Positions 1 to 5,995 of a DNA stretch of 14,472 bases are shown here, in pieces (position 1 is the first letter of the stretch; every line of letters begins with the position of its first letter). Source of the DNA: Syntrophaceae bacterium (GTDB taxonomy: Bacteria > Desulfobacterota > SM23-61); contig PMCE01000137.1 of NCBI GenBank assembly GCA_003154025.1, positions 17,863 through 32,334 on the forward strand, written 5' to 3'. The position numbers and the translations under genes are program-made. Below the pieces are notes generated by a model that was given only the letters and a program-made list of their open reading frames with translations, had not been told where the DNA came from and did no database searches.

Positions 1-14
1 CAACGGGGTTCAGC

Positions 15-1370
15 ATGGAAGATTATTTTTCCTACACGGCCAAACTCTTCAATCCTTCCGAGACCAACCAGAAGCCGGAGGTCCTGAAAGGGATCCGGGT
101 CCTGGATTTTTCCCATGTCATCTTCGGCCCCACGGCCACCCGGATCATGGCCAATTACGGGGCTGAGGTGATCAAGCTGGAACTCCCCTTCCACGGGGAC
201 CTTTGGAGGCCGGCTACCTACTGGGGAAGGTACTGGAAGCATTCCAATCCCCTCTGGCATTTCGTGACCCAGAATAAATATTTCGTGGGGCTGGACCTGA
301 AGCATCCGGCGGCCAAGGACATCATCTACCGTCTGGCCCAGATGTGCGATGTGGTGACCGAGAACTTCGCCCCGGGGACGGCCGAAGCCTGGGGAGTGGG
401 ATACACCCAGATCAGCAAGATCAACCCCAAGGTGATCTACCTGAGCTGCTCCACCTACGGGCAGTATGGTCCCTTGCGGTTTTACCCCGGCTGGGACCTC
501 CTGGCCCAAGCGGCCAGCGGCGTCTTAAGCCTCACCGGTTACCCGGATACGGAAAAGTTTTACAAGCTGCCCGACTACCTGGGCGACTTTATCCCCGGAA
601 ACTTCGGGGCGATGGCCATTCTCATGGCTCTCTTTTTCCGCAACAAAACCGGAAAAGGGCAGTATATCGACCTGGCCCAGTCCGAAGCCCTGGTGCGTCT
701 GCTTTCCAACTTTACGGCCTTCAAGCTCACCGGAACGGAGGTCGGCCGGACGGCCAACACCGATCCCACTATGGTTCCCGCATCTATCTTCAAGACCCGG
801 GATGGGAAATTCATGGCCCTGGCCTGCGCCACCGGCAAACAGTTTGAGGCGCTCTGCGCGGCCATGGGGAAAGAAGACCTGTTGAAGAATGCCGTCTACA
901 CCGACCCCTTCGAGAGACTGAAACCGGCCAATGCCAAAGCCTTGAACCAGGTGGTGACGGATTGGCTGAAGGGGCAGGACCTCGAAGCGGTCATCCGCCT
1001 GGCCAACGAAAAGGCGTTCCCCGCGGCCGAAGTGCTCGACGATTATCAGATCTTCCAGGACCCGTGGCGTCGCCAGCGGGGGAGCGTGATCCTCTTCGAC
1101 GATGAGATGTACGGAAAGATTATCCTGGCCGGCCCTTCCGCCCAGCTGAGCAAGACGCCCTCCCGGACGAAATGGATTGCCCGCCCGGTGGGATACCACA
1201 ACCGCCTGGTCCTGAAAAAATTCCTGAACATGTCCGAGGAAGAGATCGCCGCCCTGGAAGAAAAAAAGGTCATCGGCACCTTCGATGATCGTCCCGGGCT
1301 CAAGCCCCCGGTTTACTACAACCTGGAAGAGGATCCCATCTTTAATTACGGAAGAGAGGGGAAGAAGTGA
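15..1370 (+). CDS. Family III CoA-transferase (CaiB/BaiF type), catalytic subunit
   Basis: The 451-residue protein belongs to the CaiB/BaiF (formyl-CoA transferase-like) family, which moves CoA between carboxylic acids in the cytoplasm through an aspartyl-CoA anhydride. Visible family marks are GIRVLDFSHVIFGPTATRIM (26-45), YGAEVIKLE (48-56), the LDLK region (93-96), VTENFAPGTAEAWGVGY (114-130), WDLLAQAASGVLSLTG (160-175) and TGKGQYIDLAQSEA further on. Asp191 in LGDFIPG lies where the family places its catalytic aspartate. Length is normal for the family (about 380-450), with roughly 25 extra residues before the first conserved block. The ATG at 15 has only a weak GGGG upstream and the frame is open to the window edge, so the true start could lie further left. 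The stop overlaps the next gene by four bases (GTGA), implying translational coupling. The substrate cannot be read from the sequence. Confidence 0.92.
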   Translation: MEDYFSYTAKLFNPSETNQKPEVLKGIRVLDFSHVIFGPTATRIMANYGAEVIKLELPFHGDLWRPATYWGRYWKHSNPLWHFVTQNKYFVGLDLKHPAAKDIIYRLAQMCDVVTENFAPGTAEAWGVGYTQISKINPKVIYLSCSTYGQYGPLRFYPGWDLLAQAASGVLSLTGYPDTEKFYKLPDYLGDFIPGNFGAMAILMALFFRNKTGKGQYIDLAQSEALVRLLSNFTAFKLTGTEVGRTANTDPTMVPASIFKTRDGKFMALACATGKQFEALCAAMGKEDLLKNAVYTDPFERLKPANAKALNQVVTDWLKGQDLEAVIRLANEKAFPAAEVLDDYQIFQDPWRRQRGSVILFDDEMYGKIILAGPSAQLSKTPSRTKWIARPVGYHNRLVLKKFLNMSEEEIAALEEKKVIGTFDDRPGLKPPVYYNLEEDPIFNYGREGKK

Positions 1371-2710
1371 GCGGCAAAGCGGAAAAAGAGCAGGTATACG
1401 CGCGCTATGTAGCTTCGGGGAAGACGATCGAACATCTGGCCTCCTGGGGAAAGACTCTGGCCGAGGTCATGAACCCGGAGGGGAAGCCCGAAGTCTTGGA
1501 AGACGTCCTGGTATTGGACGCGAGCTGGGGAAACTTCTCCGGGATTATCGCCGCCAGTTTCTTTGCCGAATTCGGCGCCGAGGTCGTCAAGGTCGAACCG
1601 CCCGGGGGGGACCCTATGCGCCGAGTCACTCCTTACGGGGCGAACGTCAAAGGGGTGGGGATTCCGTTTCTGGTGGAGGGGCGGAATAAAAGATACCTGA
1701 CCCTGGACCTTAGGAATTCAGAGCCGGACCGGAAGGACTTTGCCCGGCTGGCGGAAAAAGCGGCGGTGGTCATCGAGACCTTCCCCCCCGGGGATATGGA
1801 TTCATGGGGGATCGGATACCGGCAGCTGAGCCAGAAGAACCCGGGACTCATTTATATCGCCATCACTCCTTACGGCCAATACACGGATAAGGGCAAAGAG
1901 TTCGCCCGTCAGCCCGATGCCGACATTACCTGCCAGGCCGGTTCCGGTCTCCCCGCCCAGGTGGGAGACCCGGCGAACGCTCCCGAGCCGTACAACTGGC
2001 CGCTGAAAGCAGGCATGTGGGCGGGGTGGTATATTTCCGGGTTAAGCGCCGCCCTGGGCGGCACCGTCGCCCTCGTCCACCGGCAGCAAACCGGGGAAGG
2101 CCAGATGGTGGATATCGCCACCATGGACGCCTACTCCAACATGGTAGGTTTTCCCGCCACCATCGGTTTCACCTGGGAGAAGGCCCGGCCGCGGATCGGG
2201 GTCCTGGATTTCATCCTTTACCCGTACGGGCTTTGGAAGTGCAAGGACGGGTATGTGGTGATTGCGGCTCCCCGCGATCATGATTTCCGGGCCTTGCTGA
2301 AGATTCTCGACCTCTGGCATCTCGAGGACGACTGGAGATATACGGCCGACCGGATTCCCGACGTGGTGGACCAGGCCATGGTTCTGTATAAGGAGATTGA
2401 AAAGAAGACCCTCCAGTTCACGGCGGACGAGCTGGTGAAGATGGCCCTGACTTATAGCGCCAAGTCCGCCCGTTCCAAGTGGCGGGGCGGCGGGGTTCCC
2501 ATCGTCATGAAGATGATGACCCCTCCCACGACCCTGGAGAGCAAGCAGTTCGGCATCCGCAAGGTTTTCCAGGAAAAGGAGGATGAGAACGCGGGCAAGT
2601 TGGTCATCAACACCAATTTCGTAAAGATGTCCGAGTCGCCGCCGCGCATCAAATGGATGTCGAGCACTATCGGAAAAGACAACGAGTACGTCCGAAAAAA
2701 ATACCTGTAA
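1367..2710 (+). CDS. Family III CoA-transferase paralogue lacking the catalytic Asp
   Basis: A second CaiB/BaiF-family protein of 447 residues, starting with GTG inside the stop region of the first gene (GTGA overlap) behind a purine-rich GAGAGGGGA. It shares the fold blocks: VLDASWGNFSGIIAASFFAE (50-69), FGAEVVKVEPPGGDP (69-83), LTLDLR (111-116), VIETFPPGDMDSWGIGY (135-151), and TGEGQMVDIATMDA. When the segment before TGEGQ is aligned without gaps to the partner, Trp221 of AGWYISGL falls on the partner's catalytic Asp191. By family knowledge such a subunit would not carry the acyl-aspartate intermediate. Two-subunit family III transferases such as BbsEF of anaerobic toluene degradation are a precedent for paired genes. 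I infer a heteromer in which this chain is structural or helps bind substrate. It carries about 45 extra N-terminal residues before the conserved domain. Confidence 0.9.
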   Translation: MSGKAEKEQVYARYVASGKTIEHLASWGKTLAEVMNPEGKPEVLEDVLVLDASWGNFSGIIAASFFAEFGAEVVKVEPPGGDPMRRVTPYGANVKGVGIPFLVEGRNKRYLTLDLRNSEPDRKDFARLAEKAAVVIETFPPGDMDSWGIGYRQLSQKNPGLIYIAITPYGQYTDKGKEFARQPDADITCQAGSGLPAQVGDPANAPEPYNWPLKAGMWAGWYISGLSAALGGTVALVHRQQTGEGQMVDIATMDAYSNMVGFPATIGFTWEKARPRIGVLDFILYPYGLWKCKDGYVVIAAPRDHDFRALLKILDLWHLEDDWRYTADRIPDVVDQAMVLYKEIEKKTLQFTADELVKMALTYSAKSARSKWRGGGVPIVMKMMTPPTTLESKQFGIRKVFQEKEDENAGKLVINTNFVKMSESPPRIKWMSSTIGKDNEYVRKKYL

Positions 2711-2715
2711 AAGAC

Positions 2716-2784
2716 AGAATCCAGGAGTCAGGAGCCGGAAGAAAAAAAGCCATTCTGACTTCTGGCTCCTGGTTTCTGAATTCT
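2716..2784. repeat. Imperfect inverted repeat directly after the CoA-transferase pair
   Basis: Two 26-base arms, 2716-2741 and 2759-2784, match in inverted orientation at about 21 of 26 positions, with a 17-base A-rich loop between them. The best block is CAGGAGCC against GGCTCCTG. It begins five bases after the TAA of the upstream gene and ends 59 bases before the next start. In RNA it would form a long hairpin that could act as a processing or 3'-end stabilising structure. No T-run follows, so it is not a classical intrinsic terminator. The word pattern (CAGGAGTCAGGAGCC) resembles dispersed intergenic repeats seen in deltaproteobacterial genomes; that comparison is from memory. Confidence 0.7.
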
Positions 2785-2843
2785 ATTTCTTGGTTGTCCG
2801 AGACCGGAGGGCCTCAAAAAATACCGAATAAGGAGGGTGAGCA

Positions 2844-4166
2844 ATGGAAAGATGGCTTAAGTCGGGAGTCGTTTTCCTCGCGGTCCTTTCGTTTCTGTGG
2901 CTAGGACCCAGCCCCGCGGCCTTCGCCCAGGCGGGTAAGCCGATCGTCATCGGCTATGTGGGAATGGTCGCCTCTCCCGGGACCAAACCCTGCATGGACA
3001 TCCAGAAGTACGCCGTGGAGGAGATCAACAAAGCCGGGGGAATCATGGGACGGCCCGTGGAGTACGTGGTGCTCGACGGCAAGGGAGATACGTCCCTGTC
3101 CGTGGAAGCGGCTCGGCGGCTCATCATGGAGAACAAGGCCAGCTTTGTATTCATCGAAGGGAGATCGGAGATCTGCCTGGCAGCCCAGGAGAACTCCGCC
3201 ACGCTTTACAAAGAGTATCCCCATATCCTGGTCTTCAACGGCCCCATGGCTTCGGAGCTGACCGCCCGGGTGGTGGATGACTACGAGAAGTACAAGTTCT
3301 GCTTCCGGGACTGGGACCCGGAGCCGGCCCACTACGCCTGGCTGAACAACTACATGGGTAACATCATGAAAACCACGATGAAAGCCAAGAAGCTGGCCTT
3401 CCTCTGGGAAGACCTGGCCTGGACCCAATTGTGGCGCAAGGGGATCGATTACATGAAACTCCCCACCTGGGAAGAAGTGGCCAAGGAAAAATACGGCCTT
3501 GAAGTAGTGTACAGCAAAGCAGTTAAGGCGCGGGGAACGATGTACCTGCCCATCCTGCAGGACATCGCCAACAAGAAGGCCGATGTGATCTGGTTCATCA
3601 GCTCCTGGTTTACGGACACGGAAGTGTATGCCAAGCAGTGGGCCGATTCAGCGGCCAAGAATATCCCCACGGTCCTTTACGGCGGCGTTGCCCAGACCCA
3701 GGATTTCTGGAGGATGACCGGCGGGAAGGGACTGGGGATCGTTTCCGGCTTCTACGAAGAGGGGATGGACTTTACGCCGAAATCCCAGCCCATGGTCGCC
3801 CTGGGAAAGAAGCTTGGGATTCCCCTTCAGATCCACGTCCATATCTCCTACGCCGACATCTACCACGTCAAAGCGGCGATTGAGAAAGCCGGCGGGGTGG
3901 ATGACAAGGAAAAGCTGATCAAGGCCATGGAGGAAGTGGAGACCGTCTATTCCCTGGGAAAGATGAAATACCAGACCAAGAAAATCAAGCCCTACTTCCA
4001 TTCCCGCATCATGTGTGACCCCGAAAATCCGTATTATCAGTACCCCGAGTACTGGACCCAGGCCCAGGCCCAGTTCCAGAAAGACGGAAAAGTGGTCTTC
4101 ATCTCCGGCCACGACGGGAAACCCATCCCGGGCAAATACATCCCCGTTTCCCAGTTGAGAAAGTAA
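2844..4166 (+). CDS. ABC transporter substrate-binding protein, Leu/Ile/Val (Peripla_BP_6) type
   Basis: A 440-residue exported solute-binding protein for an ABC importer of the branched-chain amino acid/amide class. Residues 1-28 form a Sec signal peptide: MERWLK, a hydrophobic run, then PSPAAFA with likely cleavage before Gln29. The mature protein opens with KPIVIGYVGMVASPGTKP, typical of the first strand of type I periplasmic binding proteins, followed by AVEEINKAGGIMGRPVEYVV and a DGKGDTSLSVEAARRLI block, both standard for LivK-like proteins. It is longer than LivK itself but normal for the wider family. A strong AGGAGG (2831-2836) sits seven bases before the ATG. No permease or ATPase gene lies in the window, so its transporter partner is elsewhere or beyond the left edge. 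The ligand is unknown; many relatives bind aromatic or short carboxylates or amides. The neighbouring CoA-transferases suggest an organic acid, which is inference. Confidence 0.92.
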   Translation: MERWLKSGVVFLAVLSFLWLGPSPAAFAQAGKPIVIGYVGMVASPGTKPCMDIQKYAVEEINKAGGIMGRPVEYVVLDGKGDTSLSVEAARRLIMENKASFVFIEGRSEICLAAQENSATLYKEYPHILVFNGPMASELTARVVDDYEKYKFCFRDWDPEPAHYAWLNNYMGNIMKTTMKAKKLAFLWEDLAWTQLWRKGIDYMKLPTWEEVAKEKYGLEVVYSKAVKARGTMYLPILQDIANKKADVIWFISSWFTDTEVYAKQWADSAAKNIPTVLYGGVAQTQDFWRMTGGKGLGIVSGFYEEGMDFTPKSQPMVALGKKLGIPLQIHVHISYADIYHVKAAIEKAGGVDDKEKLIKAMEEVETVYSLGKMKYQTKKIKPYFHSRIMCDPENPYYQYPEYWTQAQAQFQKDGKVVFISGHDGKPIPGKYIPVSQLRK

Positions 4167-4178
4167 GCTCCTTCCTTC

Positions 4179-4213
4179 GGGGTGGGTCTCTTGGAGATGG
4201 AGAGACCCACCCC
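4179..4213 (+). terminator. Strong hairpin after the substrate-binding protein gene
   Basis: A perfect 13-bp inverted repeat, GGGGTGGGTCTCT at 4179-4191 and AGAGACCCACCCC at 4201-4213, with a 9-base loop, begins 13 bases after the TAA. This is a very stable RNA hairpin placed where an intrinsic terminator is expected. There is no T-run directly after it; the nearest is a T8 about 36 bases on. It may terminate weakly, protect the 3' end, or work with Rho. Confidence 0.6.
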
Positions 4214-4530
4214 ATCCTGCGAATTACGGGAAAGACCAAACCGCTCCAATTTTTTTTCTGCGCCCCTCTTCTGGGGCATATTCTTTGTTCTTGCCCAGGC
4301 ATCCCCCCCCGCACCCAAGGGATGCCGGCCCTTTCACCCTCAAGGTTCTTTCCCTTCCTTGATTCTTATCCCTCCTTGGCGCAAGGATTCTTGAGAAAAG
4401 TTTAATTCCCGGGTCTCCTGATCAGACACCTGAAACCAGCGGCCGTCAAGACCAAGCCGGTCAGCCGATGAGAAGGGGTCTTCCGGATTGAGATTTGGGA
4501 ATAGGAAAAATCTTTTCCCCGGCGAAGAAG

Positions 4531-4558
4531 TCTTTTTTCCTCTACTTGATAGTATAAT
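4531..4558 (+). promoter_or_regulatory. Probable sigma-70 promoter for the nitrilase gene
   Basis: A perfect TATAAT lies at 4553-4558. The region about 16 bases upstream (TCTTTT at 4531-4536) is only a poor match to TTGACA, so the promoter rests mainly on the -10 box. Transcription would start near 4565, giving a short leader of about 30 bases that contains AAAGGAG at 4581-4587, six bases before the nitrilase ATG. This suggests that the nitrilase is transcribed independently of the genes to its left. Confidence 0.5.
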
Positions 4559-4593
4559 GGATAAAAAGAGAAGGAAATTCAAAGGAGTCCCGG

Positions 4594-5583
4594 ATGCCAA
4601 CCCCTCGTTCCGCGTTTAGAGTCGCTTCCGTTCAGGCCTCGCCCGTTTTTTTGGACCGGGAGGAGACGGTAAAGAAGGCCTGCAGTCTGATCGCCGAGGC
4701 CGGCGGTCAAGGCGCCCGGCTCATCGTTTTTCCGGAATCTTTCATTCCCGGTTATCCGGACTGGGTGTGGGCCGTCCCACCGGGGAGGGAGAAAATCCTC
4801 AACGAACTGTATGCCGAATTCCTGGCCAACGCCGCGGAAGTGCCGGGGCCGGTGACCCAGCGGCTGGGCCAGGCGGCTGAAAAGGCCGGCGCTTACGTGG
4901 TCATGGGAGTCACCGAGAGGGACACCGAGGCCAGCGGCGCAAGCCTTTACAACACCCTGCTCTACTTCAATCCACAGGGAAGCCTGATGGGCAAGCATAG
5001 GAAGCTGGTGCCCACGGGAGGTGAGCGGATGGTCTGGGCCCAGGGCGACGGCAGCACTCTCGAGGTTTTCGATACCCCCCTGGGAAAGATCGGCGGCTTG
5101 ATCTGCTGGGAGAACTACATGCCCCTGGCCCGTTACACCCTGTATGCATGGGGCACTCAGATCTACATCGCTTCCACCTGGGACCGCGGGGAGCCGTGGC
5201 TTTCCACCCTGCGGCACATCGCCAAAGAAGGAAGGGTCTACGTCATCGGTTGCTGCATGGCCCTGCGGAGGGAGGATATCCCCGACCGGTTTGAGTACAA
5301 GCAAAAATTCTATTCCGATTCCCGGGAGTGGATCAACGTGGGCGACAGCGCCATCTTGAACCCGGACGGGGAATTCATCGCCGGTCCGGCGCGGATGAAG
5401 GAGGAGATCCTGTATGCCGAAGTCGACCCCCGGCAGATGCGGGGTCCCAAGTGGATGCTGGACGTGGCCGGCCATTACGCCCGGCCGGATGTGTTCGAGC
5501 TCATCGTCCACCGGGGAGCCCATCCGATGATTCGGGTGGTGGAAGAACCGGCGCCGGGCGAGAAAGGGATGGAGGAAGCGTAG
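4594..5583 (+). CDS. Nitrilase (carbon-nitrogen hydrolase superfamily)
   Basis: A 329-residue cytoplasmic enzyme of the nitrilase branch, predicted to hydrolyse a nitrile to the carboxylic acid and ammonia. The catalytic triad is visible in its family motifs: Glu48 in VFPESFIPGYPDW, Lys137 in GKHRKLVPTGGER, and Cys171 in GGLICWENYMPLARY. The CWENYMPL signature favours true nitrilases (aliphatic or arylacetonitrilase-like, cyanide hydratase group) over amidases or N-carbamoyl hydrolases, which usually have other residues after the Cys. Later blocks IYIASTWDRGEPW and LRHIAKEGRVYVIGCCMAL also fit. Length is typical. The ATG is fixed by AAAGGAG six bases upstream and by alignment of RVASVQASPVFLDREET with the family start. 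It has its own promoter. The substrate is unknown; placement near CoA-transferases suggests that the resulting acid might be activated to a CoA ester, an inference. Confidence 0.93.
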   Translation: MPTPRSAFRVASVQASPVFLDREETVKKACSLIAEAGGQGARLIVFPESFIPGYPDWVWAVPPGREKILNELYAEFLANAAEVPGPVTQRLGQAAEKAGAYVVMGVTERDTEASGASLYNTLLYFNPQGSLMGKHRKLVPTGGERMVWAQGDGSTLEVFDTPLGKIGGLICWENYMPLARYTLYAWGTQIYIASTWDRGEPWLSTLRHIAKEGRVYVIGCCMALRREDIPDRFEYKQKFYSDSREWINVGDSAILNPDGEFIAGPARMKEEILYAEVDPRQMRGPKWMLDVAGHYARPDVFELIVHRGAHPMIRVVEEPAPGEKGMEEA

Positions 5584-5697
5584 CAGCCATGGAGGTGAGG
5601 ATGGGGAAACGTCCGGGGGCATGCCTTTCCAGGCCTCCGGTCTCCGGAGACGGCGTTTCTTCTATCCAGAGGGTCGCAAATCTAAGCTCCGGGGGTA

Positions 5698-5719
5698 GGG
5701 ACGATTCATGAATCGCCCC
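5698..5719. repeat. Near-perfect 22-bp palindrome, dispersed repeat copy 1
   Basis: The core CGATTCATGAATCG (5702-5715) is a perfect 14-bp palindrome. Extended to GGG on the left and CCCC on the right, it is 22 bases with one mismatched pair. It matches the 22 bases at 10911-10932 at 19 of 22 positions, so both look like copies of one repeat family. It is preceded by GTA at 5695-5697, giving a GTAGGG edge. Likely a small non-autonomous palindromic repeat of the REP type; no open frame is involved. Confidence 0.75.
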
Positions 5720-5797
5720 TGCGAACATGCGAACAATTCCAGGTAACGCTGAGTATAAAACGAGGAGGGAAAAAGAGAGACCCCGGGGGGAAGGCAG

Positions 5798-5891
5798 TTA
5801 GTTTCCAGAAGGAATCCCCAGGAAGGCGGCCTTAATCCCGTCGATGACGAATTGGACGGAGATGGCCGCGAATTCCAGGGCTGGGTACATA
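5798..5891 (-). pseudogene. C-terminal remnant resembling a MarC-family membrane protein
   Basis: Read on the minus strand, 5891 to 5798 encodes about 30 codons ending in TAA. The core is LEFAAISVQFVIDGIKAAF, close to the well-known C-terminal helix of MarC-family (PF01914) integral membrane proteins, recalled as ending in a pattern like GLILAAIAVQFIIDGIK. Upstream of this the similarity stops abruptly at a repeat-like tract of AAGGTGAAGGG words, and nothing else of a MarC protein is found in the window. I read it as the last fragment of a decayed gene cut by a repeat or deletion. The family match is from memory and the piece is short, so it could also be chance or a fragment of another membrane protein. 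Confidence 0.5.
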
Positions 5892-5995
5892 AAGACGGGT
5901 AAAAGGTGAAGGGTTAAAGGTTCAAGGGAAAAGACAAAAAACGACGGGCTTCTAAACGAATTCTCATTCTGTCCAAATCCATCTTACATTTGTGA

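Larger units (their letters stand above)
4167..4593. other. Non-coding gap between binding protein and nitrilase genes
   Basis: The 427 bases hold the strong hairpin near the left end and the nitrilase promoter near the right end. Between them are two smaller inverted repeats: GCATCCC (4299-4305) with GGGATGC (4319-4325), and TCCTTG (4373-4378) with CAAGGA (4382-4387). Composition is patchy, with C-rich and T-rich stretches. I see no gene with a credible ribosome site; an 86-codon minus-strand frame at 4340-4600 has no recognisable content. Confidence 0.6.
5584..5995. other. Convergent gap with repeats and a gene remnant
   Basis: The 412 bases separate the end of the nitrilase gene from the end of the minus-strand ATPase gene. 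It holds a short palindrome GTCTCCGGAGAC (5640-5651), a 22-bp near-palindrome (5698-5719), a minus-strand coding remnant (5798-5891) and, immediately beyond the remnant's broken end, a repeat-like AAGGTGAAGGGTTAAAGG tract (about 5904-5925). Several short frames cross it but none has a start site or recognisable product. No convincing bidirectional terminator with a T-run is seen. Confidence 0.6.

Noticed and set aside
2653..2904. An 83-codon plus-strand frame bridging the CoA-transferase and binding-protein genes
   Set aside because: It runs through the inverted repeat and overlaps both neighbours out of frame; no credible product.
4340..4600. An 86-codon minus-strand frame upstream of the nitrilase
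   Set aside because: No recognisable content, no ribosome site, and it overlaps the promoter and leader of the nitrilase gene.
4579..5622. A 347-codon open frame antisense to the nitrilase gene
   Set aside because: It mirrors the nitrilase coding frame, has Pro/Gly/Asp/His-rich composition typical of reverse-complement reading in GC-rich DNA, no ribosome site and no recognisable domain, while the sense strand has a full catalytic triad.
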